A stretch of DNA of 64,000 bases. Source: an uncultured Dysosmobacter sp. GTDB lineage: Bacteria; Bacillota; Clostridia; Oscillospirales; Oscillospiraceae. The position numbers and the translations under genes are program-made. Position 1 is the stretch's first letter; the number at the start of each line of letters is the position of its first letter. The stretch spans positions 1 through 64,000 of the forward strand of contig CAKTOO010000014.1 in NCBI GenBank assembly GCA_934590165.1. The letters are read 5' to 3'. Positions 17,275 to 26,758 of the stretch are shown here, one piece after another. The notes under the pieces are model-generated. The model ran no database searches. It had not been told where the DNA came from and saw nothing but the letters and a program-made list of their open reading frames with translations.

Positions 17275-17862
17275 ATATTGGTTCCTCCTGGTCAAAAAGT
17301 TTGCCTAATGGATATAAAAATTTACAGCAAGTTTTGTGCCAATAAAAACTTGGCCAGAGATTTTTGTTAGGGCGAACAGGGCTGCCACAGTTTTCAATCA
17401 CTGGCAGAAGGTTTTAAAAAGCCATGATGCAGTTTTGATACAACAAGAATACCGTAGAATATTGCAGATGTCAAAAAATCCGCCCCGAATTTCTCGGGGC
17501 GGATTTTTCACCTTACGGATCGCTTAGCAGAAAGTCCGGCACTTTTACAATTTTAATGCCGTCTGGCAAGGATCAGTTTCTTGCTTTTGGTGAATTCAAA
17601 GCGGTTATCTTCGAGAATAAAGAAGTAGATTGTGCGTAGTAGGAGCTATATGAACGGAGGGGGTACGTGTGGCTCTGGGAGAGGCTCGAGGGAAAATTCC
17701 TCTTGGTTACACGACTGAGAAATGAGGCTATCTCCCTTCTACACGATTCCTATGAGAGTCTATTCGCCATTGAATTTGTCAGTTACTTTTGTTTGGAGAG
17801 AAACAATGCTTTCGTGCACTTTTACGTACAGCCTTATGGCATCTCCAAGGGTGCATTGACGA
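17275..17862. other. Gene-free stretch upstream of the deacetylase operon
   Basis: About 590 bases. It contains an isolated terminator (separate entry) that serves no visible gene, suggesting that a gene was lost here. The rest is of mixed composition and I recognise no coding remnant. Confidence 0.5.
17473..17508. terminator. Orphan bidirectional terminator
   Basis: AAAAAATCCGCCCCG, AATTT, CTCGGGGCGGATTTTT forms a strong GC stem with A/T runs on both sides. No gene ends nearby on either strand, so it is probably the relic of a deleted gene. Confidence 0.75.
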
Positions 17863-17880
17863 TATGAATAAATATTCATA
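17863..17880 (+). promoter_or_regulatory. ARG box (ArgR/AhrC operator), full consensus match
   Basis: TATGAATAAATATTCATA fits the published ArgR consensus WNTGAATWWWWATTCANW at all 18 positions and is an 8-2-8 palindrome. It lies 37 bases upstream of the -35 element of the operon that contains the argininosuccinate lyase gene. Regulation by arginine is therefore a reasonable inference. A single box upstream of -35 could mean activation rather than occlusion; many ArgR targets have two boxes. Confidence 0.75.
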
Positions 17881-17917
17881 AAAAACAGCAAATACGCGGA
17901 AAATTTTTATAAATCGC

Positions 17918-17946
17918 ATTGACCTGCCGGGGAGCAGTGCTTATAA
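17918..17946 (+). promoter_or_regulatory. Promoter of the deacetylase-argH operon
   Basis: TTGACC (17918-17923), a 17-base spacer and TATAAT (17941-17946), about 88 bases before the first start codon. Confidence 0.8.
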
Positions 17947-18033
17947 TATTCCATGCAAATATACCCCGGATATATCCCGCCGGATTTCCGACCGGGATTA
18001 CCCGATAAAACCCGAAAATGAAAGAGGATGCGG

Positions 18034-19511
18034 AATGGAAAAAATACAGTGGCCAGAAGGTAAAAAAAAGCGCCGCAATGTTTACCTTTGATCTGGACGG
18101 AGATGTTATCTGGAGGAATATGTCCTCCGATGAACCTAATACGGAGAAGTTGATTCGTGCCCGATCCATCGGACAGTACGGCCCAAATCGCTGCGTGGAC
18201 ATGATCCTGGACCTGCTGGACCAGTATGGCGTGAAGGCGACCTTTTTCGTACCGGGCTTTGTGGCGGAGTGCAATCCCGATGTAGTGCGCCGCATCGCTG
18301 GTGCGGGCCATGAGATCGGCAATCACGGCTACACCCACGAACGCTTTGTGGAAAAGACGGTAGAGGAGCAGCGCGAGATCCTGGAAAAGACCTAGAAAAT
18401 TATCAAGGACCTCACCGGCAAGGCCCCTGTGGGCTACCGCACCCCCTCCGGCGACTGGCATGAACGCACCCCATATATCCTCTCCGAGATGGGTTTCTCC
18501 TACTCCAGTTCCTTGCGGGGCGATGACAAGCCCTACTACACGATGCTGGATGGCAAGGAATCCGACCTGGTGGAGATTCCCTCCAAGTGGGAGATGGACG
18601 ACTATGTGGCGCAGGCATACAGCGTCTATCCTCCGGAGCCGGCCGGACTGGACCGCATTAGCTGCTACCGAAATGTTCAGGACAACGATATCCGGGAGTT
18701 CCGGCGCTATTATGACCTGGGCCTGTGCATCGTGTATTTGATGCATCCGCAGATCTCCGGGGCACCGGGGCGGAACCTGGTGCTGGAAGAGGTCGGGATC
18801 AAGGCAACCTTCTTCGTCCCCGGCCGGACGGCGGAGACCTATCCCGACGCAATCAGGGAGGTGGCGGACCGTGGCCACGAGATTGCCTGCCACGGCTATG
18901 AATATGAGAACTTTGGCCTGCTGAGCTATGAGGAGCAGAAGGAGCGCATTGGTAAGGCGGTAGAGGCCATTGAAAAGGCCTGCGGAAAGGAGCCTGTGGG
19001 TTTCCGCGCCCCCATCGGTGACCTGATGCTCAAGACGCTGGACATCGCCCGGGAGTATGGGATGCTCTACTTCAGCGATCTTTTTGACGATGACAGGCCC
19101 TACTTTATGAAGGTTAATGACGCCGGAGACGAGATCTTGCAGATTCCCATGCAGTGGGCCAATTTCGACCTCCCTTACTTAGCCTTCAACTACCGGCCCG
19201 CTTTCCCCTTTGGTCAGGGCCGTGTGGCCAATTACAGCAACGTGCTTTCCAACTGGAAGGATGAGTTTACCGGCCACTATAACCATCACCTCTGCTATAC
19301 GCTGCAGTTGGATACCCAGACCTCCGGCAGCCCCGGCAGAAATGCCCTGGTCAGAGAGTTTTTCCAGTACATGACCGCCCATGAGGGCGTATGGTTCGCA
19401 ACAGGCAGTCAGCTTTACGACTTCTGCAAAAAAATAAAGAAAACGGAGATTGAGATATGGCAAGCAGTTTATGGGGCGGCAGATTTGAAAAAGAAATGGA
19501 CAGCATGGTGA
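18034..19511 (+). pseudogene. Two fused NodB/PuuE-like deacetylase remnants
   Basis: The true start is ATG 18034 (MEKIQWPEGKK) behind AAAGAGG. A run of eight A (18062-18069) shifts the frame; seven A would give GKKSAAMFTFDLDGD. An in-frame TAG interrupts at 18393-18395, after which homology continues. The first copy has the metal motifs FDLDGD and NHGYTH and runs to HPQISGAPGRNLVLEE. Near base 18795 it joins directly to the middle of a second paralogue (VGIKATFFVPGRTAE), which lacks its N-terminal motif and has HGYEY in place of HGxxH. A seven-A run (19428-19434) probably displaced the original TAA (19435-19437), so the frame now overlaps argH by 55 bases. It looks like deletion between tandem copies plus point decay. 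Confidence 0.8.
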
Positions 19512-20839
19512 AGGCCTACAATGCCTCTATCTTTTTTGACCAGCGTATGTATAACGAGGACATTGACGGCAGCATCGCCCATGTGACCATGCTGGGGAAG
19601 CAGGGCATCGTCACAGAGGAGGAGACCAAGGCCATTATCGACGGCCTGGAGGGCATCCGCAAAGACATCGCCGACGGGAAAATCATTTTCAACGTGGATG
19701 ACGAGGACATCCACATGGGCATCGAGAGCCGCCTGATCCAGCGCATCGGCGAGGTGGGGAAAAAGCTCCATACCGCCCGCAGCCGGAACGACCAGTGCCA
19801 GGTGGATGGCCGCCTGTATGTCCGCAAAGAGATCAGCGAGATCCTGGAGTGCCTGAAGTATCTGGAATCCGTGATCCTCAGCAAGGCGGAAAAGTACGCC
19901 GATGAGATCAGCATCGGCTTTACCCATTTGCAGCACGCACAGCCCCTGACCCTGGGCTTTATGTTCATGGCCTATTTCCAGATGTTCAAGCGGGATATCC
20001 TGCGTCTGCAGGACACGCTGGAGCGGATGAACTACTGCCCTCTGGGGGCCTGTGCCCTGGCCGGCACCACCCTGCCTATCGACCGCCACGAGACAGCCAA
20101 ACTCCTGGGCTTCACCGCTCCCACGGAGAACGCTATGGACAGTGTCAGCGACCGGGATTACAGCCTGGAATTCCTCAGCGACGCGGCAATCTCCATGATG
20201 CACCTGTCCCGCTGGGCGGAGGAATTTGCCTGGTGGAACTCCTCTGAATTTTCCTACATCGTCATTGACGACGGCTTCTGCACCGGCAGCAGCATTATGC
20301 CCCAGAAGAAGAACCCCGATATGGCGGAGCTGATCCGCGGCAAGGTGGGCCGGGTGTACGGCGACCTGATGCAGCTCCTCACGGTGATGAAAGGAACTCC
20401 CATGGCCTATAACAAAGACTTCCAGGAGGATAAGGAGAGCCTCTTTGACGCCATCGACACCTGGAAGTCCACCATTGCCATCTTCGCCAAAATGCTGGAG
20501 AACACCGAGTTCCGTGTGGATCAGATCCGGGCGCAGATGGGAAAAGGCTTCCTGAACGCCACCGACATTGCCGAGCACTTTGCCAAGCAGGGGATTCCCT
20601 TCCGGGAGGCCCATTCCATTGTGGGCCGGATGGTCAAGACCTGCGAGCACGAGGGCTGCGACTTTGAGGACCTGACAGACGAGCAGCTTCAGGCCATTGA
20701 CAGCCGCATCTCCAAAGCCATGCTGGGTGACATCAGTATCTCCGCCTGCGTCAACGCCCGTGCCTCCTACGGCGGCACCGCGCCGGATGAGGTCCGCCGC
20801 CAGATCGCCAAGGAGCGGTCCTGGATCGAGACGCTGTAA
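19457..20839 (+). CDS. argH: Argininosuccinate lyase
   Basis: The last enzyme of arginine synthesis, splitting argininosuccinate to arginine and fumarate; 460 residues, full length. Family motifs are LWGGRFEKEMD at the N-terminus, HTARSRNDQ (about 95-103), THLQHAQPLTLG (about 156-167) and the superfamily signature GSSIMPQKKNPD (about 278-289), which carries the catalytic serine. The start follows GGAGATTGAG. The operon context is strange for argH: it sits among NodB/PuuE-like deacetylases rather than next to argG. It could be the genuine arginine enzyme, supported by the upstream ARG box, or a fumarate-releasing lyase for another N-substituted aspartate. It is intact although its neighbours are broken. 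Confidence 0.95.
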   Translation: MASSLWGGRFEKEMDSMVKAYNASIFFDQRMYNEDIDGSIAHVTMLGKQGIVTEEETKAIIDGLEGIRKDIADGKIIFNVDDEDIHMGIESRLIQRIGEVGKKLHTARSRNDQCQVDGRLYVRKEISEILECLKYLESVILSKAEKYADEISIGFTHLQHAQPLTLGFMFMAYFQMFKRDILRLQDTLERMNYCPLGACALAGTTLPIDRHETAKLLGFTAPTENAMDSVSDRDYSLEFLSDAAISMMHLSRWAEEFAWWNSSEFSYIVIDDGFCTGSSIMPQKKNPDMAELIRGKVGRVYGDLMQLLTVMKGTPMAYNKDFQEDKESLFDAIDTWKSTIAIFAKMLENTEFRVDQIRAQMGKGFLNATDIAEHFAKQGIPFREAHSIVGRMVKTCEHEGCDFEDLTDEQLQAIDSRISKAMLGDISISACVNARASYGGTAPDEVRRQIAKERSWIETL

Positions 20840-20854
20840 GGCGGGTGAACGAAA

Positions 20855-21711
20855 ATGGACGATCTGGAAATCAAAAACGGCCCCGGCATCCGGTGGCCGG
20901 ACGGCAAGCGCATTGCCCTTCTACCCACTTTTGACTTTGACGCTGAATGGCTCCGCTTTCCCGGGAACATCGCAGACCTCTGAGCTTCGCGGACCGCTCT
21001 CGGGGGGAATATGCCATTGAGGAGGGGCTGCCCCGCTGTCTCCGGGTCCTGGAAGCACACGGGCTGCACAGCACCTTCTTTGTTCCCGGCGCGGTGATGC
21101 GGGATCACCCGGACCAGGTCCGTGAGATCGCCGCCCACGGCCATGAGCTGGCTTATCACGGTTGGGAGCATGAGGACAGCCTGGACCTGACGGAAGCGGA
21201 GGAGACTGCGAACATGGAGCGGGCGGAGGCTCTATTTCAGGAGCTGACCGGCCAAAGGCCGGTGGGTGCCCGCGGCTGTTTTAACGTGTCCCACGATTTT
21301 ACTCCAGACCTGCTGCGCAGACGCGGCTATCGCGATTCCTCCGTTATGAAGGACTGCGACTATGCCTATCTCTACCCCGGCCAGGGCGCGCCTCTGGTGG
21401 AGCTGCCCACCGATCAGAGTCTGGACGATTACACGTTCTTTTTCTTCACCTTCAACACCCCGGAGCACCGTGCCAATTATCCCATTGACTATGTATTCAG
21501 TTTCTGGAAGGACAACTTCGATGAGCTGGCCGATGAGGGGGATAAGATCATGGTACTGAAGCTCCATCCTCAGCTGATCGGACGGGCCAGCCGGGCTGTC
21601 CTCCTGGACCGCTTCCTGACCTATGCCGAAGAGCACGGCGCGTGGATTACCACCTGCCGGGATGTGGCTGACTACGTTCTGGCGAACGGAAAGGAGGCGC
21701 AAAGATGCTGA
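20855..21711 (+). pseudogene. NodB/PuuE-like deacetylase, frameshifted
   Basis: The start ATG 20855 gives MDDLEIKNGPGIRWPDGKR and the first metal motif in PTFDFDAEWLRF. The frame then ends at a TGA about 40 codons in. Restoring one base in the CCC run at 20960-20962 joins it to REHRRPLSFADRSRGEYAIEEGLPR and the rest of the family: FFVPGAVMRDHPDQ, the second metal motif YHGWEHED, and the C-terminal KLHPQLIGRASRAVLLDRF. The repaired protein would be about 285 residues, normal for the cytosolic HpPgdA/PuuE branch of CE4 enzymes. The stop overlaps the next start (ATGCTGA). The lesion could be real or a base-call error. Confidence 0.8.
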
Positions 21712-22527
21712 AAGTGAACTGGCCCGACGGCAAGCGCATCGCCATCATGGTAGCTTTCGACATTGACGCGGAGCTGATGTGGATGCTGCGCAATGACGAA
21801 AATGCCAAGCACCCCACCAACATTTCCCGCGGCCACTACTCCGTCCGGCAGGGCGTGCCCCGTATCCTGAAGCTGCTGCAAGAGGAAAACATCAAGGCAA
21901 CCTTCTTTACCCCCGCCTGGGTGGCAGAGAGAGCCGGACCTGATTCGCGCCATCCATGAACAGGGCCATGAGATCGGCTACCACGGCTGGATGCACGAGA
22001 CCAAGGAGACCTACGCCGAGGAAAAGGCTCTGATGGAAAAGGCGGACGCTATCTTCGAAAACCTTATTGGCGTCAAACCGGTAGGCCACCGCGCTCCGGA
22101 GGGCGATATTTACGATTACAGTTTGGGCCTCTGGGCGGAGCGGGGCTATATTTATTCCTCTAACTGGCGAAACAGCGACGGTCCCTTTATCCACCAGATC
22201 AACGGCAAGCCCATCCCACTGGTGGAGCTGCCCAAGGACTCTGTCTTTGACGATACCGCCTACGATATGTATACGGAGTGCGTTCCCACCCGTGCTTCCC
22301 TCAGGGCAGGCCGGGAGATGTGCCAGGTATGGAAGGACGAGTTCGATGCTCTGGCGGCGGAGGGCCGTATGATTAACTTTGTCATGCATCCGCAGTTCAT
22401 GGGGCGTCCCGGCAACATCCGGCCCTTCCGGGAGCTGCTGCATTACATGCGGGACAACGGCGCATGGTTTGCCACCAACGAGCAGGTGGCCCGCTATGTT
22501 CTCAAGCAGGCGGGTATGATGAAATAA
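21705..22527 (+). pseudogene. NodB/PuuE-like deacetylase, frameshifted
   Basis: The start overlaps the previous stop. MLKVNWPDGKRIAIMVAFDIDAE carries the first metal motif (written in two parts: MLKVNWPDGKRIAIM, then VAFDIDAE). At the AGAGAGAG tract (21926-21933) one extra base shifts the frame; removing it joins FFTPAWVAE to EPDLIRAIHEQGHEIGYHG. The second metal motif YHGWMHE and the C-terminal FVMHPQFMGRPGNIRPF are intact. The repaired length is about 273 residues. No signal peptide is seen, so the enzyme would be cytosolic. That fits small-molecule amide, ureide or cyclic-imide hydrolases of this branch better than cell-wall deacetylases. Confidence 0.8.
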
Positions 22528-22609
22528 GCCCCCGGCCGGTGTGTGGCCGGATAAAAAAGAGAGAGAAAACAAAGCCGGGTGCGGCAGCATCCGGGGAAAC
22601 GAGGTCAAC

Positions 22610-24184
22610 ATGAGCGTATTCAGTTAAATCATCGCGTTCGTTCCGGCAGTGCTGGTGATCGTTCTGGCACTGATCACGAAAAAAACGCACTTTTCCCTTT
22701 GCATCGGTATTTATGTGGGCACCGTCATCCTTTACAGCGGCAATCTGCTGACGGCTTTCCCCGTGGCTTTCAAGGATTACATTATCCCGCCCCTGACGTC
22801 TGAGGGCAACATCCGGACGCTTATCATCATTGTGGCCATTCAGGGCCTCGCCAAGATGCTGAAGGTCACCGGCGCCGGCCCCGCCATGGCGAACCTCATC
22901 AAGAGGGGTGTCAAGACCAAGCGGGGGTCCGAGGTGCTGACCACCGTGGCCGGCTTCGCCTTTATTTGCACCGAGCCCTGCTTTTTGCTGGGCGTGGTGA
23001 TGCGGCCCATCACCGAGGCCTACAAAGTGGCTAAGGTCAAGCTGGCCTATATCTGCGACTCCCTGGGCTGCAACATGGCCGCTCTTTCCCCTGTCTGCAG
23101 CTACGGCCCCTACTATGTGGGTCTCATCGCTGCTGAGCTGACGGCTCTGGGTCTGGGTGAAGACGGCTGGGCCTACTACGGCGGCTGCTGGATTCGCAAC
23201 TTCTACTCCCTGATCGCCATTGCCGCCGTTTACTTTGTCTGCATCACCGGCAAGGATATCGGTGCCCTGTGGGTAGCGGAAAAGCGGGCGAATGTCACCG
23301 GCCACTTGACGGCTCCTGGCGTTGTGCCTCTGGTAGTGGACAACGGCGAGGGCAATGCCGATGAGACCAAGCAGTGGCCTGTTCGGAACTTTGTCATCCC
23401 TATGCTCGTCATGCTGATCACCCTGTTCGGCTGCGTGTTCTGGCAGGGAGACGTGATGACCAATGGCGTCCTGGGTGCCTTCCGGAACTGCACTTTGACG
23501 CTGGCCATCCTCTGCGGCCTGGTGACTGCCGGCTTTGCCTGCATCGTGGTAGGCGTTTGCGAGAAGCTGTTCTCCGTCTCCGAGGGCTTCCAGAAGTGGC
23601 TGGACGGCTGCAACAACGCCATGGGCATTGTCATGATCCTGGTGCTGGCCTGGGGCCTTTCCAAGATCTCTTCCGATTTGGACCTGAAGGGCATTGTTGG
23701 CAATATCATTGCCAACACAGGTTTCCCGCCTGCTCTGATTCCTGCCATCATCTTCGTGGTGGGCGCGATCCTCTCCTTCGCCACCGGAAGTTCCTGGGGA
23801 ACCGCAGCTCTGCTGATGCCGGTTTCTGTACCCATTTGCTATGAGTATGGCCTGGGCGTGGCCCTGGGTGCCGCCTCTGCCATTGCCGGCGGCCTCTTCG
23901 GTGACCACTGCTCTCCCATTTCCGATACTACCATCAAAGCGTCTATGGCTGCTGAGTATCATATCGCCCATGTTTCCAGCCAGTTGCCCTACGCCTTGAC
24001 CTGCGGCACAGCTACCTTCCTGGCCTATCTGGTGGAGGGCCTGACCAACAGTCTGGCTCTGGCGCTGATCATCGGCGTGATCGTGGCAGTTGCCGCAATC
24101 CTGGTCCAAAACAAGATGACTGAGAAAAAGTACGCTAATTACGATTTCAGCGCGGAGCTGGAGAGTGAAGCGGCGCAGAAGTAA
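22610..24184 (+). pseudogene. NhaC-family antiporter with a nonsense codon near the start
   Basis: A polytopic membrane transporter of the NhaC Na+/H+ antiporter family. The natural start ATG 22610 (GAGG upstream) is followed by MSVFS and a TAA at 22625-22627. The same frame then continues through a complete protein of about 518 further residues. Family hallmarks are FICTEPCFLLGVVMRP, FATGSSWGTAALLMPV and GDHCSPISDTTI, with TQLPYA-like SSQLPYALT near the end. Re-initiation at GTG 22649 is possible but lacks a ribosome-binding site. In this operon the protein might import the substrate of the deacetylases; that is inference. Otherwise undamaged, so the lesion is recent, or corrected by a weak downstream start. 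Confidence 0.8.
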
Positions 24185-24196
24185 AAACTGACTATG

Positions 24197-24246
24197 AAAT
24201 CAGGCAAAGCCCCGCGGCCCTGCGGAGGCTTTGCCTGATTTTTTTT
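24197..24246 (+). terminator. Intrinsic terminator after the NhaC-like gene
   Basis: AAATCAGGCAAAGCC and GGCTTTGCCTGATTT are exact arms with a GC-rich centre, followed by a long T-run. It separates the antiporter from the racemase, though some read-through to the racemase is likely because the latter has no obvious promoter. Confidence 0.92.
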
Positions 24247-24273
24247 GCCGGAATAAAAGAAGAGGAATAACTT

Positions 24274-24993
24274 ATGAAAATCAAAGTCATTATGTCCGAC
24301 AAGGCTATGACCCGCCCCGTCATGGATGACCGGGAGCGGATGCTGAAGGCCGCGCTGTCCTCCGATGCGGAGGCATCTGTGGACTGTATTAAAAGGGGCC
24401 CCGATGAGCTGGATTGCAACACGGACGAGGCTTTTGCCGCCGCGGAAATGGTAAAGGAGAGCATCCGAGCGGAAAAGGAGGGCTATGACGCCATTGTGAT
24501 CTACTGCTTCAGCGACGTAGGCATCGACGCCATCCGGGAAAACGTCCGCATCCCGGTAATCGGCCCTGGCGAGGTGAGTCTGGCCGCTGCCTATATGCTA
24601 TGCAATCGCTTTACCGTGCTGACCTCTGAGAGCTCCAATATTCCCCGGACTTACCGCCGCCTGATGCGCAACGGCATGGCCCGGGACAAAATGGTGTCCG
24701 TGCGGACACTGGATATTCCCATCGGGGAGCTGCGGGTGAATCCTAAGGCCACGGAGGAATATCTCCGGGCTGCATGCAAAAAGGCGGTGGAGGAGGATCA
24801 TGCCGATGGCATCATCTTGGGCTGCCTGGGCATGGCGGGCTACGGTAAGCAGTTGGAGCAGGAACTGCCTGTCAAGATCATTGATCCCGCTTTCGCAGCT
24901 ATGGCCTATGCGGAGCTATGCGTCCGGGTGGGGCTGTGCCATATTCCGGCGGTCTATCCTGTGTTTACTAACGCCAGCCATGTAGAGCTGTAA
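24274..24993 (+). CDS. Asp/Glu/hydantoin racemase family protein
   Basis: A 239-residue, cofactor-independent two-cysteine racemase-fold enzyme. The paired catalytic cysteines are visible in IVIYCFSDVG (about residue 75) and IILGCLGMAGYG (about residue 182). GPGEVSLAAAYML and the C-terminal KIIDPAFAAM are typical of the hydantoin-racemase side of the family, in which the enzyme racemises 5-substituted hydantoins or amino acids. The start follows AAGAGGAATAACTT. It lies at the end of the deacetylase-argH region and appears intact. The exact substrate cannot be told from sequence. Confidence 0.85.
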   Translation: MKIKVIMSDKAMTRPVMDDRERMLKAALSSDAEASVDCIKRGPDELDCNTDEAFAAAEMVKESIRAEKEGYDAIVIYCFSDVGIDAIRENVRIPVIGPGEVSLAAAYMLCNRFTVLTSESSNIPRTYRRLMRNGMARDKMVSVRTLDIPIGELRVNPKATEEYLRAACKKAVEEDHADGIILGCLGMAGYGKQLEQELPVKIIDPAFAAMAYAELCVRVGLCHIPAVYPVFTNASHVEL

Positions 24994-25364
24994 ATGCAGA
25001 CGCTTCCATAAGAATAAAGAAAAAAGAAGTGTACAGTTTTCTCTGGGTAAACTGTGATAAACTACAAGGCGGAATTGATCCCTTCCGGTATCAAGATTGG
25101 CAAGATTCAATTTACAGCCGGGGGTGTCAGTGAAAATAATTTGTCGGCGCTCATTATGCGGCTAATGGCAACATGCGTTATATTCAGAGGACCAAACCTT
25201 ATATGACTTCACTGCCTTTAAAGTGGGCTTGCTGCAGCTGAACTCGAATATGGCACCCAGGCAGAATCATTCCCGGCTACGATTATCAGCGTAGTCGGGA
25301 ATGATTTCTATTCTTTTATGGCTTGGTGTGTTACAGTTTGCGCCAATAGGAAATCTTTACCGAC
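24994..25364. other. Gene-free stretch before the second transposase remnant
   Basis: About 370 bases. It holds the strong stem-loop listed separately and no recognisable gene. Confidence 0.5.
25265..25306 (+). terminator. 17-bp stem-loop, terminator-like
   Basis: AATCATTCCCGGCTACG and CGTAGTCGGGAATGATT pair with a single G-T wobble around an 8-nt loop, followed by TCTATTCTTTTA. It could end transcription from the racemase side, or be a relic of the adjacent insertion sequence. No perfect T-tract. Confidence 0.5.
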
Positions 25365-26324
25365 ATGGAATACAGCTTCCGCAAGAAGAAAACGAAGCGG
25401 GAGGAATTTCTGGAGATTATGGACGAGATCATCCCCTGGGACGAATGGGTTGGTGTTATTGAACCCTACTACCCTAAGGGGAAACGTGGCTGTCCCCCAT
25501 GGGTATCGAGAAGATGCTGCGGATGTATCTTCTTCGGATTTGGTTCAACCTGTCCGACCCGGCTACTGAGGACGCCATTTACGACAGCTATGCCATGCGT
25601 AAATTCACTGGTATTAACTTCATGACGGAAAGGGTTCCGGATGAAACAACACTGTGCAAATTCCGCCATCTTCTGGAAGCTAACGACCTGAACAAGCTGT
25701 TTTTTGACGCGATCAACCGGGTCATGGTACAAACCGGCCACATGATGAAGGGCGGCACCATTGTCGATGCGACCATCATCAATGCCCCCCAGCTCCACGA
25801 AGAATGCAGATAAAGCCCGTGATCCGGAAATGCACCAGACGAAAAAGGGGAATGAGTGGAGATTTGGGATGAAGTGCCACATCGGCGTGGACGCCGGCGG
25901 TGGGTTAGTGCATACCATTACGGTCACGGCGGCGAATGCCCATGATATCACGCAGGCCGCAGCATTGATTCGTGAAGATGATGAAGTGGTATATGGTGAT
26001 TCCGGCTATCTCGGGATTCAGAGGCGCCCCGAAGTAACCAGCGATGAGCACTGATCCAGAATTGACTACCGCATTAACCGCCGTCCCGGCAAGTTGCCTC
26101 GTGTTTCTGATAAGGCAATTGACTGGAAACGGTATATCGAAAATCGCAGGTCCTCAGTGCGCTGCAAAGTGGAGCATGCATTCCGGATCATCAAATGTCA
26201 ATTTGGCTACAAGAAAACAGTGTACCGCGGGCTGATGAAAAACGAAAACCGGCTCTACGCCATGTTCGCTTGCGCAAATCTGTATTCTCTTGCCATCGCC
26301 GGGCGAAAACTCTCCACGGACTGA
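25365..26324 (+). mobile_element. IS5-family transposase, broken by two frameshifts and a stop
   Basis: The full transposase is recognisable across three frames: MEYSFRKKKTKREEFLEIMD at the N-terminus, then RVPDETTLCKFRHLLE, the first catalytic Asp in GTIVDATIINAP, the second in EVVYGDSGYLGIQ and the Glu in KVEHAFRIIKCQFGYKK. The frame changes at C-runs 25494-25498 (one base missing) and 25785-25790 (one base extra), and TGA at 26052-26054 interrupts EH-SRIDYRINRRPG. It ends with FACANLYSLAIAG. About 315 residues in total, close to family length. Inactive as written. No clear terminal inverted repeats found. Confidence 0.85.
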
Positions 26325-26758
26325 TATGGGGCTCGTCTGCCCTTTTTCGGAAAAAGTGTTTAAATAGCAGAGGAATACTGGCTGTTTTCAGTCCAAACCT
26401 CACTTATTTGCTAAAAAATCCCAATCGCTTCATTATGCCATGGGCATGAAGGCGATTTATTCAGAGGTTCCTTAAAATATTTCCTGCAACCCAAAAATAC
26501 AAGCTGTATCATAAGATTTACGAGTTTTCCGGCTGTCGAATGCCATATGGCTTCCATAAGCAGCAACCATTCCCGTTAACCTGTGCCAGATGGCATTTTA
26601 TATTTCTAATAAAGTCTTTCACATATTGATTTCTCATTAAATGCAGAGTAAAATTTATAATAACTTTTGTGCTCGTAACCTTCATTTTTAAAATGCAGGT
26701 GTACCTCAAAGCATAAGTATACATAGCAGGAGTGTTCTGTTATAGAGGAGTATATGTT
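26325..26758. other. Gene-free leader of the polysaccharide cluster
   Basis: About 430 AT-rich bases between the transposase remnant and the first cluster gene. There is a TATAAT at 26656-26661, but its best -35 partner (TTGATT, 26626-26631) is 24 bases away, too far, so I do not call a promoter. The cluster promoter presumably lies here. Confidence 0.4.

Noticed and set aside
18393..18395. In-frame TAG as a pyrrolysine codon
   Set aside because: Other genes in the same region are broken by TAA and TGA as well, the same gene carries a frameshift and a deletion, and no pyl genes are in the window.
15309..26324. A composite transposon bounded by the two IS5-type copies
   Set aside because: The copies are different in sequence, in opposite orientation, both broken, and no matching terminal repeats or target duplications were found.
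26626..26661. TTGATT/TATAAT as promoter of the polysaccharide cluster
   Set aside because: The spacer is 24 bases, too long for a sigma-A promoter.
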